Source: Ectocarpus siliculosus (Eukaryota > Sar > Phaeophyceae > Ectocarpales > Ectocarpaceae). From it: a stretch of 64,000 nucleotides of DNA. The stretch lies in the NCBI GenBank assembly GCA_000310025.1, contig FN649748.1, forward strand, positions 1,154,010-1,218,009. Direction: 5' to 3'. Below the pieces are notes generated by a model. The model had not been told where the DNA came from, searched no databases, and worked only from the letters and a program-made list of their open reading frames with translations. This document shows, piece by piece, positions 28,301-41,100 of this stretch (its first letter is position 1; each line of letters begins with the position of its first letter). The translations under genes and the position numbers were made by a program.

Positions 28301-29035
28301 GAACCAAAAACAGGTAAAAAACAAGAAGTGGGTGCCTGACGCAAGACAAACCGCTGCTATCTGCGGGGCCCCTCGGTGTCGTGTGGAAAACGCATCCTCT
28401 ACCTAGCCGCACGATCGAACTAGACCCCGCCAGTCTAACACCGGTTTCAAGGCGGCACGATTAAAAAACTGAGCAAGACGCGCATGCTTTAGGGCGCACG
28501 CCATGGGCACAAGCAGAAACACAGCAGGTAGCCCTCAACAACAGACACAAGGCGACGAGCAAGCGTTTTTTTGCCGGGACGATGAGGATAGTAGCCGGCC
28601 GCACACCATCACGAATGGCGTGAAAAGTGCGCAGGCGAGAGTGGGGAGACCTGCTCAACAATCAAACCCTCACCGCAATCTAGTCATACCTTGTTCTTGC
28701 CGCTGCCCCGACGGCCCCTAGACACTCCGCACAAACACGCCACTCCCATGAAAAAAAACAAAAAAGTCGTCACCGGCATTCGTCGCTGCTTTTAAATGAC
28801 ACAACAAAAACAACGCGGAAGACATGTACAATTTTCTTCTATTCCCCCCAGCCCAACTATTGAGGAGATACCAGCTGCGAAGCAAAGGTTCGCGGGCTAG
28901 AGCTAATGTGTTGCACGGGGGGAATCTCAAATCAGACACGCACCGCGCCCAAAATTTTTCCCTAACGCCACACACAAAACAACGGCGGCAGGGAGCAAAC
29001 AAATACACCACGACATACCACGACACAGGTAAACC
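25340..29035. other. Convergent intergenic region, probably two long 3' UTRs
   Basis: No coding exon is supported in 3.7 kb between the TRM112 stop (plus) and the GT8 stop (minus). Base composition switches. From 25340 to about 27100 the plus strand is rich in G and T, as in the introns of the plus-strand genes here. From about 27540 to 29035 it is rich in A and C, as in introns of minus-strand genes. This suggests each transcript extends well beyond its stop codon. A short piece at 25379-25405 matches one end of repeat family A. Confidence 0.45.
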
Positions 29036-32000
29036 CTAGAGATTCGACTCGGCGCTCCTCGCCACCGATTCCCCCAGTCCCCGCCCTCCGTTCCTGCCCC
29101 TCCCACGAATGCCCACCACCCAACGCGTCGGCGACATCCGCCGCGCCGCTTCGTTCATGCGATGCCGCGCCCCGCTGCCTCTCGACGTCCCCGTCGACGT
29201 GACGGTCCTGCGACCACCGTCGTCGCCGTCGGTGCTCCCGCTGCTTTCTCGTTCCGCCGCCGCCGCCGGCGGCCGCGGCCGCGCGGCCGTCGTCGACAGG
29301 CCGCCCCCGTCGCCGTCCTCCCCGGTCTGGTAGCAGACGCACGACATCACCCCGGCGATCGCCCACGCCGCCCAGTCCATCGCCGCCGCCGCGAGGGCGA
29401 GGACCAGATACTCCCGCCCTGACGCCGCCGCGACCGCCGCCCCCGCCACCACGAGCGCGGCCGCGGCGAGGCAGCGAACGGCCGGCGAGGACCCGGCCCG
29501 CAGGTACACGCCGCAAGTCGCCGCGAACACGGCGAACACGAGCAAGGGTGACACGACACCCCAGGACTCGTCCAGGCCGGCCGCCGGCGCGCACCGAGCC
29601 CAGCCGGGGTGCTTGTGGAGCCCGGCGGACAGCAGGCCGGACCTCTCCGGCAGCAGCAGCACTGCCGACAGCAACAGCAGCGTCAGGACCCCCATCGCCG
29701 TCCGCAGCCGCATCGCCAGGCGCTCGCCGGACCGGAGGCCCCAGAACGACCGGGGCGAGCGGCGGCGGAACTCGGCGGCGCCGGCGGAGGCCTTGGCCTT
29801 CTTGCCCGCGCGGCGGTTTCGGAACCGCTGCGCGCTCGCGGTGGAGGAGGATGCGCTGACGGCGCCGTGCAGGTGGCAGAACGCCACCAGCAGAAACAGC
29901 AGGTGCCAGCGCACGAGCGCCGACATGAGCCACCACGCCCCACTGTCGCACGAGAGCGCCGCCGACGCCCCCGACTCCGCCTCACCGCCGCCCCCGGTGA
30001 GGACGGTGTACTTCGCCGCGCCGCCGCCGCCGCCGCTGTCGACCCCTTCTCCTAGACTCCTGGACCAGACGTTGTCCGCCGGGGCCGCGTTGGAGTCCAT
30101 GCCTAGGCCCTGGTCGATCGCCGAGTGGTGATCCCGCGTCAGCGCGCTCATCGCCTGCGCGAAGTGCGCCGGGACGAGGCACCACAGGCCGGCCAGCAGC
30201 GCGGCGTCGCAGGCGACGACAAGCCCGGAGAGCACCTTGGCCAGCAACCCGCCACAGGTGGGAGCGGCGGAACCGGCGGAAGAAGACGCCTCTCTTTTCA
30301 ACGTGTGCCTCGCCTGCCTCCCCCCTGTCCCTGAACCCCTAGCACTGCCTCGCCTGTCCATGTCCATCACGTCAACACCCCAGCCCATGTACTCCGGCCG
30401 CGGGCCTCCCGCCGCTGCCACGGGAGAAACCGAGGGACCACGCGTAACCTCGCCGCCCGTCTCCGCGTCCCCAGCGTAGCCCGGGTCGCCCAGATACCCG
30501 GTGTCGACGAAGCCGCCCAAGCTGCTGCCGTGAGAACGCGAGTGAGCCCGTCCCCTCGACCGCTGCCGCGCGCCGAGACCGCGGTGGTGCTTGTGGCCGC
30601 CTCCGCCTCCGCCACCACCACCGCTGCTGCTGCTGCCGCCGCGGCCGGTCGCCACCACGCACGGCGATGTCGCCAGCTTCCAGAACAGGGCCCTGGCGAC
30701 GAGCAGAGCCGTCGCCGCTAGGAGATACCCGTAGAAGGTGAGTAGGGGGGCCCGCGAGAGGAAGTTCGGGTGGAGGAGGGCCGAAAACACCGATTTCGCC
30801 TTCGTCGAGGTCCCCCCTGACCCGGCTAAGGATCCGCCGCCGGCGGCGGCGGCCTTCAGGCCCGGCGCGAGCGGGGCCGGCCTCACGCGCCAGTGCTCCA
30901 TCGCCCCGCACTGCGCTCTCGGGCGGCCCTGCGCGCTAAGGTAGAACCCGGACGCGGGGTTGTAGATGCAGTACTCGACGCTCTCCGCGGCGGTGCCCCC
31001 TCCGACGACCAGTATCCCCCCGCCGCCGGTGCCGTCGCCCGTGTCCTTCGACGACAGCTTGGTTGACGCTACCTCTTGAAACACGAACTGGAACTCAGGG
31101 AGGCACGCCTGGGCGACGTGCACCCGGCCCAGGGTCAGGAAGCCCCCGCCCGCGACCTCGAGGCACACCTTGTCCTGCCGGAAGGCTTCGAAGTAGGCCC
31201 CCGTCGCGACCGGCCGCAGCGCCTGCTCCGCCCCGCACACCCTGGACAGGCGCTTGCCGCCCGCCTCGACGAACCCGGCCTGGCTCTCGAGACAAGACTG
31301 GCCGTACTTCTCGAAGTGCCTGGCCGGGCTCGCCGGTCGGAGGTTTGCCGAGGACACCTTCCAGAGAACCAGGAGCGCGATCCCCGCCGCCACCCGGCGG
31401 CGGTGCCACGTGATCTTTTTCATCCACGAGACGGCGCTCCACTGCTGCGCTCCCCCTCCTCCTCCTCCGACGACGCCGCTAGCGCGGCCCTCCGTCGCTC
31501 TCTCTTGTGCCAACAACAACGGCGACTGTGCCGCCGCCGCCGCCACCGCCGTGCTGCTCCCGCCCTTGCCCGGCGCCGCCCCGATCAACGCGTCCGCCAC
31601 GAAAGAGGCCGAGGAGCACGTGCGGCTGATCTTCGAGCCCGCCTCGTCGATGTCGGACCGCAGGCGAGCTCCACCGATCACCGAGGCGTAGACCAGCGCG
31701 ATGAACACCATCTGCGCCGTCATGGCGGCCGACTGGATGCGGCGGGTCGCCACTCGGTGCGCTTCCGGCCCAGCGCAGCACACAGCAAGCGAGATCGCCG
31801 TGTTAACGACGCAGCTCGCCGCCACGCAGCGGAAGTGGGCGCGGCCGGACAGGTGGTGCACGACGCCGGCGCGACTGCCGTGGCCGAAGCCAAGCGCAAT
31901 GACCCCCGCGCCGACGACGCCCGCCCAGATCACGTCCCCGCCCCCGCCGCCGCCGCCGCCGCCGCTGCTGCTCCCCTCGCCGTCCATCGCCATGGAATGC

Positions 32001-35000
32001 AGGAATCGGGCCGCCAAAACAACGGCGGCCACGGCAACCGAGTCCTTCGGCAGCGTTCGGCCGCGGGTCAGCAGGGCGAAGAACAGGTAGTCCATCACGT
32101 ACAGCCCGACGACCAGGGCGCAGCACAGCCAGGCGTCGTGCACCGAGACCGAGATAACGGGGTGCCACCCGGCGTCCACCACCTCGCGCGCCAGCGCCCT
32201 CGCCCCCCGAAACCACAACAGACCATACATTCCGACCAGCGCCGACAGGACGTAGCACACCCCTACCGGTAACTGCTGCTCTCCTCCTCCTTCTCCTCCT
32301 GCCGCGAGACAAGAGGGGGGGGACGAGGAGGATGGGTCCGCCCCGACCGCGATGCAGACGCCGCCGCCGCCCCCGCCGCCGCCGGACGAGTTCCTAAACC
32401 TGGACGCCGCTGCCGCCTCGAGACAGCCGGTGCCGGCGGTGGCGGCGCCGTCGTACGCAGCGGCCATCCCGCAAGCGGGAAGGATTGCCAACTGCTGCTG
32501 GTGCTGCTGGTGCTCCGGCAGCTGCTTCGTACTTCGCAGCCAGGGGATCCGGCTCTTCGAAGGGGAGCAACCGTCCTGCGGCAAGTCTGCGGCGCCGCCC
32601 CCGCCGCCGCAGGGTGTCCTGCGGTTGCGGCCGCGCCCGCCGCTGCCGCCGCTCGCCGTCTTGTAGTAGACGCGCGCAAACGCGAGGACGACGCAGGGGA
32701 TGAAGAAGAGCACCCACGGAGCGAAGAAGTTGCCGTAAGGGTACTCGAGCTGCTCCCGGTACGCGTTCCACTTCCAGAACAGGGGCTTGTGGAGGTACGC
32801 CAGCCTCTTCCACGGCGTGTCCTCGTCGGCGAAGTGCACGATGTGCGGCTCCGGAGTCACCCCGTCGTCCTTCTGCGCCCCGCCCCCCCAGCTGTTCTTG
32901 CCGCCCTGGAAGTCGGTGGACGGCGCCGCGAACGTGTACGGCAGGCGCTGGCACACGCCCTCCGAGGTGCGCTTGCGCCCTGCACTGCACCGGGGGACGT
33001 GCGGCCCGTTCAGGAGCACCACCGGCATGAGTGCGTCCTCCAAGAAGCTGCCACCTCCGCCTGCTCCTGCGTCACCGAGCCCACCGTCGCCCCCACCGCC
33101 ACCGTCGCCCTCGAAAATAGCCCCTCTTGCTTCTTCGTCCTCCCACCCGCCGCCGCCACCCTGTCCTGCTACAAGTCCGCCGCCGCGGCTCCGTCGGCGG
33201 TCGGACGGCGCGTTCTCGACCGGGTCTTCGAACTGAGTGCACCGGTCGCCGGCGTCGGTGCCGGCCCCCATCAGGAACGAGGACAGGAACACCTGCGCCT
33301 CGAGGCTGCCGGCCGCCGGGGTCCGCGTGAGCTTGTCCAGCATCGCCGCGTGCACCGCCAGGGACGGCTCCAGGACCATGACGGAGGTGGAGGGCTGCCA
33401 GGAGGGCGGCACCGAGAGCGGCTTCTCGAGGACCGCCGCGGCCGCGGCCGCCGCCGCCGCTCCGTCGTGCTCGTCGTCGTCGTCGTCCTCCTCACCGCTG
33501 CCTCCCGACCCGTGCGCCAGAGACAACGGCGGCGGCTGCTGCTGCCCGGCGGCACCGACCGCAGCCCCGGCCTCCTGCGCCCAGCCAGGCCGAAACGAAG
33601 GGGACGAGGACGGCGAGTGCACGGCCCCAGCCGCGCAGAAGCCCTCGCAGGCGAACAGGGCGTCCGGGTTCTTCTGGATCAGCGACCGGGGGTCCAGGAA
33701 CACGACGCGGTCGTACGACGTCAGGCTCCAAAGGGAGACCTTGGTCATCAGCTCCTCGGATACGATCTCTCCTCCGGCTACCGGGTTCACCGAAACACGA
33801 GGGGGACGACGGAGGGGGGGGGTGGGGTAAGACGCTGTTTCTGCGAGCGGTGTGGGTGTTTTGATTGGGGAGTGGCCTTGTGGAAGAGGAAGAACCGGCG
33901 GGGGATAGGGCCGCAAAGCGAAGAAACTGTTGTGCCGCTCGAGAGGTAAAGCACACTCTTGCTCGTGAGTCGGATTTAAACAAGAACAGCCAAACACGCT
34001 GGGAAGGTGCGCACAAACGCTCTAGGCAAATGCATACAATACAGCAAAGACAGCGATAGAAGCAGCAGCAGCAGCAGAAAGCCTGCGGAGGAAATACGTC
34101 ACAAAAAAGCATCGACCCAAAAGGGTTGTCCACGGAAACAGTGAAAAAAAAGTGGGGTAGAAAGTAGAAAACAGACGCCCAGCAGAGAGTTCGAGGCACC
34201 ACAGTCAGTACGTGCATCTCCACGAATATCGATGGTCTTCACATCCAAAACATTTCCACTCTCTGCTCAGCACCGTGTGACATCATTGCTGGAGGTGTGA
34301 ACCAACACACCGTGGAGGTGGCAGAAGATACCATGCCCGCTCTCACCGAATGTCAAAGCTCGAGTACTCCACAACAAAAAGGGTGTGGCATGTACAAAAA
34401 AAAATCATGCGTTTTCAGAAAGCTCTTGACAAGCCGGTTCCAACGTCACCATCTTAGGCGCCACCTTTGCTGTGGAGTAATGGAGCTTAAAAATCGGTCT
34501 GCTAGTACTGGTTGTGATATCCTCTTGTCACCTGTGGTGACCTCGCGCTGTGTATGGCTCCAGCAGGGCCTCGTGCATATATGCATACAGCAGTGCGCAT
34601 ACCGCGAGCTTCTTAGGCAACAAATGGCTACCAAACCTCGTATGCATCTATTTAACAACTGCTGCCTTTCGTCGGAAATTTGGCCGGAGATGCACATTTG
34701 CTTTGCGAAGAACCACGAAGACCACACAATAAAACACAGCACATTTCATGCAAACATGCGATGGACGTTGCATGTGCAGACTGCGAGCTTCTTACAATAA
34801 CGAATACGTGCTGCCTAAGCTCGTTGCATTTAACAACGAGCACCTATTGGTCGGAAAATTGGTTGGAGACGAGATGAGCATTGCGAAGAACAACGAATCG
34901 TCCGGAAGATAAATTCATAAATTCCAAATCAATAAAACAACGCACAATGTGAAGATACAGCAGTGGTATGCAATGGCCGTTACGCGGCACGGTCGAAACA

Positions 35001-35613
35001 ATTTGGCACTTCCCCACAGAAAATTACAGGTTCCAAGTTCGAGAGCCCATACTTTGTCAATAGGAGCGAACATGACGCGGCTCGACGAGACGGGCCCGCG
35101 TCGTCACACAGCAGTACATGGACACGGACCCTAGCACTCGACTTTTTTCCATTCCTAAAACTAAATCTGCTGTGTGCACGTCAAACGTAGATGATGACTG
35201 CTGTAGAATCCACACGAGTGCGGCGAAAATAATTGTAACGTTCCTGGAAGGCAAAAGACTCGAACATAAGAACAGAACACCAAAGCTCCAAAGCACTCAC
35301 CGGACTGCAGCCCCTTGGGCACGATCTGCACCGTGAGTCCGTCCCTCCGGAGCGAGTCCACAGTCGGCCCGGTCGCCCTCTCCAGCGGCACCAGCACCAC
35401 GATGTCGCCCTTCGCGCCCGCGGACCTCAGAGACTGCGCCAGAACCCTCGCTCCCAGCAGTCGGTCGCCGCTCTTGTCCCCGTTGCTTCCGCCCGACGCC
35501 CCGAAGCCGCCGGCGGCGATGGTGGTAACGTAGGCCCGGGAGTCTTCAGCCGGGGAGCAGAGCCTGGAGGACAGCGCCGTGGCCGCCGGCCGGAAGTCGG
35601 CGGGCAGCGGCGA

Positions 35614-35649
<36 letters not shown>

Positions 35650-36024
35650 GGCGGTCGCTCTCAAGAGGGTGGCCGCCAAGACTGCTGTCGCCGCCGCCCG
35701 CTGGCGAGGCAGGGGCGATGCTGCTGCCGACCAGCGCCTCCCTGGCCCGCGGACATGACCCCTGCCGCCGTCGCCTTCCCCGGTGCCCACAGAACCGTCA
35801 TCATCCTTGGCGCCTCGGGTAGCGGAAGCACCCTCTCCCCCCTGCCCAGCACCCCGAGTGCGATGCCGCGCTGCTGGTGAGGGGTCGAAAGCACCAAGGG
35901 GTTGTTGCTGCCAGGCAATATGATCGTTGGTCTCTTCCTTTAGCTGAGTGGGAGAGCGCGGTCTTTTTAGCCCTGGCCTGGCGAGGCGGCGCGGTGGCGC
36001 TGCGCGCGAAGCCGTAGCCTCCAT
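29036..36024 (-). CDS. IPUT1/PGSIP6-like family 8 glycosyltransferase with many membrane spans, probably catalytically degenerate
   Basis: Two exons, 36024-35301 and 33777-29036, joined in phase (1821 aa). The ATG at 36024 opens MEATASRAAPPRR; the in-frame extension upstream has no ATG that I see. A hydrophobic Ala-rich stretch around residue 140 may be a signal anchor. A GT8 fold follows: AYVTTI, LAQSLRSAG, WSLTSYDRVVFLD (258-270), SVMVLEPSL, and VHFADEDTPWKR near 554. A Trp-rich segment then leads into a first membrane span (about 590-612). This order matches plant IPUT1, which transfers glucuronate to inositol phosphorylceramide in the Golgi. Here DxD is DPR (270-272), the DQ motif is AQ (about 402) and KPW is TPW, so catalysis is doubtful. 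About 14 further spans surround a Cys-containing soluble domain (about 1063-1203). Long Gly/Ser/Ala insertions explain the length. Confidence 0.8.
34330..34520. mobile_element. TIR element family D, degenerate copy 3
   Basis: This segment in the intron of the GT8 gene shares with 52231-52456 the order caaagctcgagtactccac, a central gccggttccaacgtcaccat block, and an inverted right end gagcttaaaaatcggtctg. The outer parts of the terminal inverted repeats are too diverged to define ends. Confidence 0.5.
34600..34905 (+). repeat. Diverged tandem duplication of about 190 bases
   Basis: The segment gcgagcttcttaggcaacaa to gcgaagaaccacgaag recurs about 190 bases later as gcgagcttcttacaataacg to gcgaagaacaacgaa, with a shared tttaacaac block and a tcggaaa-ttggccggaga-like block between. 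It lies in the GT8 intron and is not coding. Confidence 0.45.
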
Positions 36025-38190
36025 AGCTCCTTGCTGCCGGTGTGTCCGTCGCCCATCAGCAGCCGTGTTTGCTGGGCGTGTGAGCACGAGCTTGCGTGTG
36101 TGTGTTTGTGGACGGTTCGCCTGCTGGGGAACACGAAGAGGAGAATAATTGTACACTCTTTAGCGGGGACCAGATGGTCACTGCTGTCAACGGAAGCTGT
36201 TCTCCGAACAAAAAAACACACCGCCCTTATAGCATACATACGTCTGGCTTCCCTCCTGGATGGATGTGTGTCTTCCCAAACGAGGTGTGCACACGGCAAA
36301 GGTCCAAAGGCGCAAACAGAGGGAGAGAGATTGGGCCTGATGGCACCGCGCCTTGTCTTGTCGGTATCAAGGGAAACGAACGGCAGACGCTACTACGGCA
36401 GTACGATGACAGCAGAAGAAGCACAAGCGGAGAAACCCAAGCCGCGGCACAACGAACCGAAAAATAATGTTGGAAGTTGGAAGGAAGCACCGATCGCGAG
36501 GGGTGTACATGAGCGGCGGCGAGAGAGCGCGCAGAGGAAGGCCTCAACCCCAATCGATGAACATACCCCATATGACTACCTCGCACTCCACCTCCACGCA
36601 CTCATTATTTCGAAAGGGGTGGGGGTGGTCTACTACTGTAAGTATTCGAGCCCGCGCGCCAGCGAAAACCCACGTCTCTATCCCAAGGTCCACGCACCTC
36701 CGACAAGGAGCGACCACAATCGAGTTGTGGTGCGTCCTCCGTCCTCAGTGCGACAAAGAAACCGCGTGCCCTTCCCGACTCCTGTTCTTCGTCCTTTCCT
36801 GCTCCTGCTGTATTGGGGACCCTGGTTGTTGTTGTGTGAGGTGCTGTGGCGTGAGTAAGCGAACGGTGATCACGGGGAATGTGCGAGCATCCAAGGAAAC
36901 AAGGAAACACTCCAGAAAAATGGCAGACGTTTCGCGGGGGGCCCGCGGAAAACAAGGGTGCATCCGTGCGTGTGTCACGCATTTCCGTGTCTGGTTCGCC
37001 TTTCGCCGAACAGGCACAAATCCTCCCATGTACAGCTTTGTCGCCGTATGTATCCGTCATCCTCCTTTCCGAGTTACATGTGCAAAATGACGTACTACTG
37101 CTGTAAAATACCTACAGAGCGGGCATGACGTTGTTGGTGCGTGGTATGTGAACGCTGCATGTTTCAGTAGAAGAGGGCACTCGCTTTCCTCCTGCGTATG
37201 CGTGCTGCACGGCATGGGCCCAAAAGCGATGGCGGTCGTCGCCGATCAGCAGGTGGGTGCCGGACAACGTACAGTACGGTACACATGTTTTCGGCTCGTA
37301 TCCTTGCTCGGCGATCAAATACGCCAGTCCTCTTGCGTGCCTGCTGCGTGCAACTTTTTGTTGTTGTCTTTGACATGAAGACCTCTCTCGAGCCCTGCGC
37401 CACATACATGTGACCTGACCAGTTGTAGATTCCCCCCGTTCCCTGAGTCTGCGTGAGAGTGGTGCCTCGACTACATACAGTACAGCAAATAGTACATCTT
37501 ACGTACCCAGCGTGACTGCTGCACTTTCTTATCGACATAGTACCGGATATACGAAATGAACTTCCAATGCATGTACATACCATATACAACACGATCTCTT
37601 TGGCATGTTGTGTGGATATGAGCGTTGTATGAATTCGACCGCCACGTGTTGAACATGTTGCATGTCCATGGTCGTAACTCACCATGCAGGCTATTTCGCA
37701 CCACTCGAAAGTCAGCGACGCTTCATATACGCACGAAGAACTACTTGTATCGATCGTGTATTGTACCGGGCCATGGATTACATACATGCACACAAAATAC
37801 AAAAAGAACTGCCCAAAGATTCTTGTCAAAATGAGGATCAGAATGACGGTAGCGGAAACAACGAGGATAATGGTGAAAGTACTCCTAAACGAACTAGTCT
37901 AGAGTACAAGGTAATAGCCTTGGTGGACGCGTCCAGTTTTCTTCTATTGCTGCTGTTTCTGTCCTTGATCCGAAGGATAGTTTAGCCTCCCCCATGCTGC
38001 CCCCTCACGGGGCCCCAGTTCATGGCAGATAGAAGTGTTTTCAACCGCACTAAGACTGACGTATTTTCATTGGTCAGCCGGTTAGCGCGGTCGATGCTAA
38101 TAATAATAACACACAAAATGCTTCTATGCTGTTACAAGTATGTCAAAGAACTGCAGCGAACGACGAGCACTCTAATCCACTACACCTCCC
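36025..38190. other. Region between the divergent GT8 and LRR genes
   Basis: It lies between the GT8 start (minus) and the first reasonably supported exon of the LRR gene (plus). A possible earlier exon of the plus-strand gene ends at 37910 with the donor-like aag|gtaatag and encodes a hydrophilic Asn/Asp/Glu-rich stretch ending SLEYK, but its start is unclear. A copy of repeat family A follows at 37946-38105. The remainder shows no gene that I can support and presumably contains the divergent promoters. Confidence 0.4.
37946..38105 (+). repeat. Dispersed repeat family A, copy 2
   Basis: Best-preserved copy in this orientation, ending in a taataataata run. It matches the reverse complement of 46120-46255 closely and 457-625 more distantly. 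It falls just after a candidate splice donor at 37910, so it probably lies in a 5' intron of the LRR gene. Confidence 0.8.
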
Positions 38191-38199
38191 GCGTCCCCA

Positions 38200-41100
38200 C
38201 TCTTCTTCGGCTTTGCTCATGTGCCTGTCGCCCTCGCCTCCTGGCAGAGGACCCGCGGTGATGCCAGCGCCAAGAGAAGAGCTACCGCAGGAGGTGATAC
38301 CACAAGCGCGGGCAAACGTACTCACGCCGATATCATCTCTCGGGAAGGTGGCGCTTGCGGATCGTCCGACAGCTGTGTTGGTGATTTGATGCGGACGAAG
38401 AGTCACGCCCGCTCATGGGTTTCTCTACGCCACAATCTGCACGAGGCTCTGGTCGAAAGCGGGGAGAAAGGCGTCGAGCGGATGCAGAGTCTTCCCAAGA
38501 TGTCCGAGCTCGTGGTAACTATGAAAGACAACGTGAGTCTCTGCTCGTGTTCTTGCCGCTGGCACACACCAACAATCAATAGCCTACGTTTTCCACGCAA
38601 CCCACCGCACAAAACCTGCCGACTGTCTTTCCTCCCCATAGGCGCAGCACACGCGACGATGGACTAGAATGGGGGGAGAGCCTATTGAACATCTGCGGCG
38701 CAATGGAGTTCCGCCTGCACGGTGGCTATACGAAGGTTTAGGGTCCGTCAAAAGACTGTCTTCTTCGTCTCTCCGGGGCAAAAGGTGCAACCGCCGCTGC
38801 TGCAGAACTTCTCCGCATTCCATGTACGACAGCAGCACGTAGATTCCAGTCCGGCTGGGCGAGAATGTGGCGTTGTCACGGGATGGCCATTGGGGAGCGG
38901 TCTCAATTAAAAGTGGGCGATTCCCTGGCTCTTAGACTATACCCACGCGAGGGTTGTTTGAGGTGAAATCATACCGCGTCTGACGGTGGCACTGCTGCTC
39001 CAGTATCTTCTTCGGCGGGTTTGCGTCGTAGTCCGAGGATGGGCAAACCACTCGGCTTGGGTATGTTCGTGTGGAAGCACACGTTTGTATTGGACGCTTC
39101 TGGCAACCTTCCGCGCAAGAGTGGCGCGGTGGAGAGATCAGCACTTGTTGGCACAAAGCTGCATTTGTCGATACAATGAGCACGAGGCATATTCAGGGAA
39201 AATTGTCGGAACATTGGAGCACGGACGAGATAGTCATCTCTTTCGCCGCCTTGACTCGTATACCCTCAATCATCAACTGAAAATATTCTTACCTGCACCC
39301 GGTGACGGATGTTTCGATGTGTTGTCACAGGATTATCACCGGCCCCTTCGGGGATGCGGCCGCGTCCGACTCAGCCGCAGCTGCTCTAGACCTGCTAAAT
39401 GATTCCGACTCGACTCACGGAATCTATGCAGGGTGAGGTGTTCGGTAGGGTATCCGATAAATGTCCAAGTTCGAAAAGTCAGGGCATATTTTCACCCTAT
39501 AGCTTGACCCCTGCACTCCGTATTGGTTTAAAAACTCCGCACGGTGAACACGGAGTTCTCTCTAGTCGGGAATCCTCCTGGGTTCTCGCTGATCGTTTGC
39601 CGCATGCTATGGGTGATATCCTTGAGTTACGTCCCTTGAAGAATGCAACCACACAAACAAGCCACAAGCTCGGCGATGGCAAGCATTTGTCCCCGGATGC
39701 AACAAGGTTACTCAGCCTTTCGAGAATCTTCCTGGATCACGTTGATAGGCAAGCAAACACATCCTGTGTTTCTGCTTCTTGGGTGCAGGTTTTATCACTC
39801 CCGCAAGTGAAGGAGAACGTACCGACCAATAAGTGACGCGATAGGGTGCTTGGTGCTAACCGCCTACATAAATATCCAAGTAACTCCCTGGTTCCCGTCT
39901 TCCCCTGAACCAAGAGGTAGAAGCACCGGAAACCCTTCTTCTGGCGACGAGACGGAACAGAAGAAAGACGCCGCCAACTTCCTGGACTTTCTGGCGTCGG
40001 AGTTCATGACGCGCCTTGACTCAGGCGGCAACGCACACGCGCGGCGGCAGTCGAAATGGAAGCGCAGTTTCGAGGTCGCGCTGGATAGGTGGCAGCAGAA
40101 GCAGGCGCGCAGCGACGAGTTCTTTGAAATCTACAGGCGAGTTCAGCTCACCCGCAAAACGCAGTGGTAGAAGCGAGCTGGACGCGATGGCACTTGCGCA
40201 GCCCGTGGTACAATAGAGTTGCATGAGATGCAGAATGCGCCGTTATGCTCTCCGAAGCATACCGACGGTCACCCTTTTGGGTGCAGCCTCCTTTTGCCCC
40301 CCAAGACTGCTTTGTCGCCATGCTCCCTAATCCCGACCCCATGGCACCCGGTTGTTTTTTCAAATATCTATCCGTCCGCTTCCTTCTCGCTCATTCTCCC
40401 GGCGTTCCTCGCCTCTGTCCCCCGTCGTACTCCGATCGCGTTCTCCCTCCCCACCCTGGACGACTGAACGGACCCATTTGCCGCGGCCCCGGCGAATCCG
40501 GACCTAAAGACGAGCGCATGGAATAGAGAGCGCGGCAGCGAACTTCGGAGACTATTTTCTGCTAGAGGCAGCCTATGATGTGGATTTCGACCAGTGAGCG
40601 CAGCAACACATGATCGCGAATGGTTGGTCACGACCTGCACAACCCAGGCTTAGTGCACACTACACAACCCATTTTACGCTTCAAGTCACAACTTTTGAAT
40701 GCTCGGTTCCTTGTCATACTTTCGGACAATCGTCCTTTAGATTGCCTGTGGGAGACGAGACAGCTCACGTTTCACATTGTTTGTCGAACAATTGTATTTG
40801 TGATATCACCGATCGTTTGGAGGTAAGATGGCCAACCGTTCCCGCGTTTTTTGTCAAGCAAAAGGGGGAGCGACATGGTTGAGGATCGAGACCGTGTGAC
40901 GTTTTTGTCGGAGAGAGAGCGAGAATGGGCCAAGAATGATGTCCTGCACAACAACTGTTACGTAGGCTGTGGGCTTCTCGGCTGTTTGCCGTGTTGCAGC
41001 AGCTGGTTGTGTCTCGTCGGTGGAAAGTCGTGGTTGTCTTCTCTTACGCTGTACGCTTGGCATGGCCTTCTCCCTTGTTCTCCATCGACGTGGTGAACGC

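Noticed and set aside
31076-33949. Plus-strand open frames of 398 and 482 codons inside the GT8 gene
   Set aside because: They are antisense shadows caused by high GC in the long GT8 exon, rich in Arg/Pro/Ala with no domains.
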